Positions 5,644 to 8,992 of a stretch of DNA of 8,992 bases are shown here, piece after piece. The notes under the pieces were generated by a model. It searched no databases. It saw only the letters and a program-made list of their open reading frames with translations, and was not told the origin of the DNA. The translations under genes were made by a program, and so were the position numbers. The stretch lies in assembly GCA_048498575.1 (NCBI GenBank), contig JBEHXS010000108.1:1-8992 (forward strand). The letters are read 5' to 3'. Source of the stretch: DASZQY01 sp048498575 (GTDB taxonomy: Bacteria; Pseudomonadota; Alphaproteobacteria; Rhizobiales; Kaistiaceae). Position 1 is the stretch's first letter. The number at the start of each line of letters is the position of its first letter.

Positions 5644-6402
5644 ATGGCGCGGGCGGCGGGCGTACGAACAAAGAAGGCCGCGCCGCGGCCTTCCCGGGCG
5701 GCCGCCGGGCGCATGCCCCCCGAGGACATCGCCGAGGCCTTCCGCCGCTTTGCCAAGGCCATGCCGGAGCCGAAGACCGAGCTCCACTATTCCTCGCCGT
5801 TCACGCTTCTCATCGCCGTCGTGCTGTCGGCGCAGGCGACCGATGCCGGGGTCAACAAGGCGACGCCGGGGCTGTTCGCCAAGGCCGACACCGCGGCCAA
5901 GATGGCTAAGCTCGGCGAGGACAAGGTCCGCGACCTCATCAAGACGATCGGCCTCTACCGCACCAAGGCGAAGAACGTCGTCGCGCTGTCGAAGATGCTG
6001 GTCGCCGAGCACGGTGGCGAGGTGCCGAAGACGCGCGAGGAGCTGGAGAAGCTTCCCGGCGTCGGCCGCAAGACCGCAAACGTCGTGCTCAACGTCGCCT
6101 TCGGCGAGCCGACGATCGCCGTCGACACGCACATCTTCCGTGTCGCCAACCGCACCGGCATGGCGAAAGGCGACGATCCCCGCGCCATCGAGGACGGGCT
6201 CATGAAGGTGGTGCCGGAAAAATACCTCACGCACGCCCACCACTGGCTGATCCTGCACGGCCGCTACGTCTGCGTGGCGCGCAAGCCGCACTGCCCGGAT
6301 TGCCTGATCGTCGATCTCTGCCGCTACCGCGACAAGACCCCGCCGGGCGACGAAATCGCCGCCGAAAAGGCGGCGTTGCGCGACAGGCCGGCGCCGGTAT
6401 AG
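5644..6402 (+). CDS. nth: Endonuclease III (base-excision DNA glycosylase/AP lyase)
   Basis: Removes oxidised pyrimidines from DNA and cleaves the resulting abasic site. With the start at 5644 it has 252 residues, longer than E. coli Nth (211) because of a basic, Ala/Lys/Arg-rich N-terminal tail of about 25 residues, which is common in this group. The helix-hairpin-helix is LPGVGRKTA with catalytic Lys143; DTHIFRVANR holds catalytic Asp161, 18 residues later as in E. coli (Lys120, Asp138). The [4Fe-4S] cluster is C-x6-C-x2-C-x5-C: Cys210, Cys217, Cys220, Cys226. ATG 5644 has GAGG at 5633-5636 seven bases upstream; ATG 5602 lacks a ribosome site and ATG 5713 would also be in frame but would remove the tail. 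It diverges from the DUF2244 gene and is 43 bases before the kinase. Confidence 0.95.
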   Translation: MARAAGVRTKKAAPRPSRAAAGRMPPEDIAEAFRRFAKAMPEPKTELHYSSPFTLLIAVVLSAQATDAGVNKATPGLFAKADTAAKMAKLGEDKVRDLIKTIGLYRTKAKNVVALSKMLVAEHGGEVPKTREELEKLPGVGRKTANVVLNVAFGEPTIAVDTHIFRVANRTGMAKGDDPRAIEDGLMKVVPEKYLTHAHHWLILHGRYVCVARKPHCPDCLIVDLCRYRDKTPPGDEIAAEKAALRDRPAPV

Positions 6403-6403
6403 T
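6376..6403 (+). promoter_or_regulatory. Weak candidate promoter for the PfkB kinase
   Basis: TTGCGC (6376-6381), 16 bases, then TATAGT (6398-6403), which overlaps the nth stop codon. It would start transcription near 6410 and leave a pyrimidine-rich leader. Cotranscription with nth is equally possible. Confidence 0.3.
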
Positions 6404-6445
6404 CCCGCCGCGCTTTTATCCCTTCCCCTGAGCCCCTCCCCCAAA

Positions 6446-7447
6446 ATGGCCGAACCCGCTTTCGACGTGCTCGGCATCGGCAATGCGATCGTCGATGTCA
6501 TGGCGCGCGTGGACGATGATTTCGTCGTCGCCGAGCGGCTCGCCAAGGGCACCATGCACCTCATCGACGGGGAGCGCGCAGAAACGCTGCACCGCGCCAT
6601 CCCCGACGCCATCGAGCGCTCCGGTGGCTCGGCCGGCAATACCGCCGCCGGCGTCGCCTCGCTTGGCGGGCGGGCCGCCTTCATCGGCAAGGTCGCCGAC
6701 GATCCCCTCGGCCATCTCTACCGCAGCGACATGCACGCCACCGGCGTCGCTTTCGAGACGGCGCCGCTGCCGCACGGCGCGCCGACCGCGCGCTCGATGA
6801 TCCTGATCACGCCGGATGGTGAGCGAACGATGAACACATACCTCGGCGCCTGCCAGATGCTGACGCCGGACGACATCGATGCCGCCACCGTCAGCGCGGC
6901 TGCGATCACCTACCTCGAGGGCTACCTGTGGGATCCGCCGCTGGCCAAGGAGGCCTTCCGCCGCGCTGCCGCGATCGCTCACGCCGCTGAACGCAAGGTC
7001 TCGCTGACGCTCTCCGACGCCTTCTGCGTCGACCGCTTCCGCGCCGAGTTCCTCGACCTCATCCGCGGCGGCACCATCGACATCCTGTTTGCCAACGACC
7101 TCGAGCTGAAGTCGCTCTACACGACGTCAAGCCTTGAGGCGGCGGTCGCGGCGATCAAGGACGATTGCGCGCTGACCGCCGTCACGGTCGGCGGCGACGG
7201 CGCCCTGGTCGTCACCGCGGCCGGTGTCGAAGCGGTGGCGGCGACGCCAGTGGACGAGGTCGTCGATCTCACCGGCGCCGGCGATCTCTTTGCGTCGGGC
7301 TTCCTTTACGGCGTGGCGCGCGGCTTCACGCTCGCCGATTCGGCGCGGCTCGGAACGATGGCGGCGGCAGAGGTCATCGCGCACATCGGGCCGCGGCCGG
7401 CCGAGCCGCTCGCGGCCCTGGCCACCCGGGCCGGCTTTGCACTGTAG
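6446..7447 (+). CDS. PfkB-family carbohydrate/nucleoside kinase (adenosine kinase-like)
   Basis: An ATP-dependent ribokinase-fold kinase, 333 residues, cytosolic. In Rhizobiales this type is usually annotated adenosine kinase (adenosine to AMP, purine salvage), but the substrate cannot be read from the sequence. Visible: N-terminal FDVLGIGNAIVDV (6-18), GGSAGNTA (60-67, PfkB signature 1 region), GKVADDPLG (81-89), ANDLE (216-220, the N-x-x-E magnesium/phosphate motif), TVGGDGA (247-253), and signature 2 DLTGAGDLFASGF (274-286) with catalytic Asp280 and the anion hole in GAGD. The ATG at 6446 starts right at the first conserved strand. Upstream is C/T-rich with no Shine-Dalgarno, unlike most neighbours. 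It converges on secB with a 30-base gap. Family certain; adenosine specificity probable only. Confidence 0.9.
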   Translation: MAEPAFDVLGIGNAIVDVMARVDDDFVVAERLAKGTMHLIDGERAETLHRAIPDAIERSGGSAGNTAAGVASLGGRAAFIGKVADDPLGHLYRSDMHATGVAFETAPLPHGAPTARSMILITPDGERTMNTYLGACQMLTPDDIDAATVSAAAITYLEGYLWDPPLAKEAFRRAAAIAHAAERKVSLTLSDAFCVDRFRAEFLDLIRGGTIDILFANDLELKSLYTTSSLEAAVAAIKDDCALTAVTVGGDGALVVTAAGVEAVAATPVDEVVDLTGAGDLFASGFLYGVARGFTLADSARLGTMAAAEVIAHIGPRPAEPLAALATRAGFAL

Positions 7448-7451
7448 GGGA

Positions 7452-7498
7452 TTAGCTCGGCGCGCCCGCGCCTTGAACTAGTTGGGCGCGCCCGCGCC
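7452..7498 (-). repeat. 26-bp-offset direct duplication of the secB 3' end
   Basis: On the minus strand, GGCGCGGGCGCGCC occurs at 7498-7485 and again at 7472-7459, each followed by a related 7-base end: CAACTAG versus GAGCTAA. The first copy encodes the true SecB end GAGAPN-stop. The second, if read from its own first base, gives GAGAPS-stop. The offset of 26 is not a multiple of three, so the second copy is outside the SecB frame. Confidence 0.7.
7459..7498. terminator. 40-base GC hairpin spanning the kinase-secB gap
   Basis: Two copies of the 14-mer GGCGCGCCCGCGCC (7459-7472 and 7485-7498) flank TTGAACTAGTTG. Because each copy is nearly self-complementary, the whole folds as a 6-bp stem, a CC/CC internal loop, another 6-bp stem, and a 12-base loop. 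It covers the gap between two convergent stops and the last secB codons, where a bidirectional transcription stop would be useful. No T-run follows on either strand, so classical intrinsic termination is not assured. Confidence 0.45.
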
Positions 7499-7972
7499 CT
7501 GGCCGGTCTCGTTCGCCAGCTGCTGCCGGTACATGGCAGTGAAGTCGACCGGGTCGATGAGCAGCGGCGGGAAGCCGCCGTTGCGGCTCGCCTCGGCGAC
7601 GATCTGGCGGGCGAACGGGAAGATCAGCCGCGGGCATTCGATCAGCGCGACGGCGCGCGCCTGCTCGGGCGGAATGTTGATGAAGCGAAACACGCCGGCA
7701 TAGACCAGCTCGATGGCAAAGAGCACCGCCTGGCCGTCGGTGGCGCGGGCGTCGATGCGGAGCTCGACCTCGAACTCGCTGTTGCCGAGCGGGGCCGACT
7801 GCACGCCGATCGAGATGTTGATGTTCGGCGAGGAGCCCGGGCGCATGCGCAGCGATTGCGGCGCGCCGGGGTTCTCGAACGAGAAATCCTTCACGTACTG
7901 GCTGACCACGTTGAGATTGGGGGCAGCTTGCGGCGCGCCTACGGGCGGCACGGCGGTGACCGGATCGGCCAT
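7478..7972 (-). CDS. secB: Protein-export chaperone SecB
   Basis: Cytosolic homotetrameric chaperone that keeps preproteins unfolded and delivers them to SecA. The 164-residue length is normal. Recognisable: NVVSQYVKDFSFENPGAP (21-38), with the exposed client-binding segment, PNINISIGVQ, the FEVELRIDARA strand, LVYAGVFRFINIP (89-101), IECPRLIFPFARQIVAEASRNGGFPPLLIDPVDF (111-144) and MYRQQ. The start at 7972 is marked by a strong GAGGAG about five to six bases upstream. The ORF stays open far upstream, but that stretch runs antisense through the TimA-like gene and matches no SecB sequence, so I reject it. The C-terminus GQGAGAPN lies in the repeat at the secB 3' end. It is transcribed away from the TimA-like gene and towards the kinase. 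Confidence 0.96.
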   Translation of the reverse strand: MADPVTAVPPVGAPQAAPNLNVVSQYVKDFSFENPGAPQSLRMRPGSSPNINISIGVQSAPLGNSEFEVELRIDARATDGQAVLFAIELVYAGVFRFINIPPEQARAVALIECPRLIFPFARQIVAEASRNGGFPPLLIDPVDFTAMYRQQLANETGQGAGAPN

Positions 7973-8106
7973 GTTTACTCCTCGGACTCCCAGCCGCCGC
8001 TTGCGGCAGCACTCGCTCTCTCGGGCGCTTCGGCTAACATGCCCCGGCGGCGCATGACAAGGCGGCTCGCCGCTTCTCCCCGCGTCATCTCGCCGGTTGC
8101 ACTGGC

Positions 8107-8124
8107 AGGCCGGCGCCCCGGCCT
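8107..8124. repeat. Perfect 7-bp hairpin in the secB/TimA divergent gap
   Basis: AGGCCGG (8107-8113) and CCGGCCT (8118-8124) are exact complements around a CGCC loop. The 234-base gap between the divergent secB and TimA-like starts otherwise holds no credible gene. On the minus strand a CTATAT (8133-8128) lies just before the hairpin and might be the secB -10 box, though no -35 box is evident. That would give secB a leader of roughly 150 bases beginning at the hairpin. Confidence 0.4.
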
Positions 8125-8142
8125 CCATATAGAAGGGTGATT

Positions 8143-8171
8143 TTGACGGCCCTTTCGTGCCAGAGTAACGA
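8143..8171 (+). promoter_or_regulatory. Candidate promoter for the TimA-like gene
   Basis: TTTTGACGG contains TTGACG (8143-8148), five of six matches to the -35 consensus. With 17 bases of spacing comes TAACGA (8166-8171), a poor -10. Transcription would begin near 8178, about 29 bases before the ATG. The -35 is convincing; the -10 is not. Confidence 0.35.
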
Positions 8172-8206
8172 AGAACGGCCAGTCCCCAAGCGTATCCGAA
8201 AGCCAG

Positions 8207-8926
8207 ATGAGCGGCTTCACCGACATCACCAGCATCGTCTTTCTCGTCATCGCGGTCGTGGTGTTCATCCGGCTGCGCTCGGTGCTCGGCCGGCGCACCG
8301 GTAACGAGCGGCCGCCCTACGATCCCTATACGCGCCGCGACGGGTTGCCGGCGCGCGGCGGCGACAAGGTCGTCGATATGCCGCGCCGGGTCACGGCGGC
8401 GGCTCCGGCCGCGCCGGCGGTTGCCGTTATACCGATGGCGCAGAAGATCGGCGCCGTCGCGCCGGAAGGCTCGCCGGTCAGCGAGGGGCTGAAGGCGATC
8501 GCGGCGGAGGACCCGGCGCTCGATCCGACGGCCTTCATCGGCGGCGCCAAGGTCGCCTACGAGATGATCGTGACGGCATTCGCCGAGGGCGACCGCAAGA
8601 CGCTGAAGCCGCTGCTCGGCCGCGAGGTGTTCGACGGCTTTGTCAGCGCCATCGCCGATCGCGAGCAGCGTGGCGAAACCATCGAGTTCAAATTCGTCGG
8701 CATCGACAAGGCGGAGATCACCGCGGCCTCGCTCAAGGCGGGCAGCGCGCAGATCACCGTGCGCTTCCTGTCCAAGCTCGTGTCGGCCACGCACGACAAG
8801 GCAGGCAAGGTCATCGACGGCGACCCGAGCCACGTCGGCGACGTCACCGACGTGTGGACGTTCGCCCGCGAGACCGCCTCGCGCGATCCGAATTGGAAGC
8901 TGGTGGCGACCGAATCGGTGGAGTAG
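8207..8926 (+). CDS. timA: Tim44/TimA-family inner-membrane adaptor protein
   Basis: A 239-residue protein. The N-terminus has one hydrophobic helix (about residues 7-23, ITSIVFLVIAVVVFIRL), followed by the family stretch LRSVLGRRTGNERPP (24-38). Next is a low-complexity Ala/Pro-rich linker (about 60-80), then a Tim44-like domain (about 95-237) including FIGGAKVAYEMIVTAFAEGD, LKPLLGREVFDGF, and the C-terminal VTDVWTFAR...DPNWKLVATE. Tim44 is a mitochondrial import motor component, and its alphaproteobacterial relative TimA (described in Caulobacter) is a membrane-anchored protein whose job is less clear. The ATG at 8207 begins directly before the membrane helix; its ribosome site is weak (GAAAG). 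It shares a divergent gap with secB, another protein-traffic gene, and is followed four bases later by the next ORF. Confidence 0.9.
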   Translation: MSGFTDITSIVFLVIAVVVFIRLRSVLGRRTGNERPPYDPYTRRDGLPARGGDKVVDMPRRVTAAAPAAPAVAVIPMAQKIGAVAPEGSPVSEGLKAIAAEDPALDPTAFIGGAKVAYEMIVTAFAEGDRKTLKPLLGREVFDGFVSAIADREQRGETIEFKFVGIDKAEITAASLKAGSAQITVRFLSKLVSATHDKAGKVIDGDPSHVGDVTDVWTFARETASRDPNWKLVATESVE

Positions 8927-8929
8927 CCC

Positions 8930-8992
8930 GTGGCGGCGGGCGCCCCTCCGACGGCGAGCGCCGACCCCGCGAAATCCGTACGCCTGGTGCCG
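8930..8992 (+). CDS. Start of next gene, possibly membrane-bound lytic transglycosylase MltA (truncated by window)
   Basis: After the TimA-like stop at 8924-8926, a GTG at 8930 opens a frame that runs 21 codons to the window edge and ends SVRLVP. No other start lies between that stop and the end in this frame except a GTG at 8987. In Rhizobiales the gene following the TimA-like one is, from memory, usually mltA, and the last residues resemble the beginning of those proteins. The visible part is too short to show any catalytic motif, so the product is an inference from position. Confidence 0.4.
   Translation, partial: MAAGAPPTASADPAKSVRLVP

Noticed and set aside
5593..6690. A 365-codon minus-strand open frame opposite nth
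   Set aside because: Nth on the plus strand has its full catalytic and cluster residues; the antisense frame matches no family.
7975..8056. Short minus-strand ORF ending 2 bases before secB, possible leader peptide
   Set aside because: The stop placement is suggestive of coupling, but there is no ribosome site for the ORF and the sequence carries no regulatory codon run.
8039..8140. Small 33-codon plus-strand ORF in the secB/TimA gap
   Set aside because: It has no ribosome site, is Arg-rich like chance GC-rich frames, and includes the 8107-8124 hairpin.
7478..8833. A 451-codon minus-strand open frame ending in SecB
   Set aside because: Only the last 164 codons match SecB and they have a strong ribosome site; the rest is antisense to the TimA-like gene and is Arg/Asp-rich shadow sequence typical of high-GC DNA.
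1..8992. Mobile element, CRISPR, toxin-antitoxin or defence genes
   Set aside because: I looked for transposase or recombinase motifs, repeat-spacer arrays and small paired ORFs and found none; all long genes are chromosomal core or common accessory types.

Overview
This is a GC-rich chromosomal segment of ordinary core genes. The gene content (PyrF, a DUF1330 protein, DapB, GpmA, DUF2244 beside Nth, SecB, and a Tim44/TimA-like protein) points to an alphaproteobacterium, most likely Hyphomicrobiales (Rhizobiales). I see no phage, IS element, CRISPR array, rRNA or tRNA. Base and codon use look even throughout, apart from one AT-rich promoter island near 4059-4096. I found no convincing undescribed multi-gene system. 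The points of interest are local regulatory and structural details.

Layout. (1) 1-3054, plus strand: the 3' part of pyrF (pyrimidine synthesis) runs into a DUF1330 gene 3 bases later. After a 67-base gap with a promoter-like sequence come dapB (lysine and cell-wall diaminopimelate), an unrecognised exported 205-residue protein, and gpmA (glycolysis). These three are closely spaced and probably form one operon. (2) 3112-5596, minus strand: a DUF2244 membrane protein, an AraC-type DNA-binding domain fused to an O6-methylguanine-DNA methyltransferase, and a MarR regulator fused to a GNAT acetyltransferase. (3) 5644-7447, plus strand: nth (endonuclease III), diverging from the DUF2244 gene, then a PfkB-family sugar/nucleoside kinase of the type annotated as adenosine kinase. 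(4) 7478-7972, minus strand: secB, convergent with the kinase. (5) 8207 to the end, plus strand: a Tim44/TimA-like inner-membrane protein, then the first 21 codons of another ORF, possibly the lytic transglycosylase gene mltA.

The middle of the window has a DNA-repair flavour, with the methyltransferase repairing alkylated guanine and Nth removing oxidised pyrimidines, and two genes in which a DNA-binding domain is fused to an enzyme. The MarR-GNAT gene has the clearest regulatory signal: a sigma70-type promoter whose -10 box lies inside a palindrome, placed so close to the ATG that the mRNA should be leaderless. The secB 3' end has an unusual 26-bp-offset duplication that carries a second copy of its last codons and stop, and forms a 40-base hairpin between two convergent genes.

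All assignments come from reading motifs. No database search was run, and statements about usual gene order are from memory.
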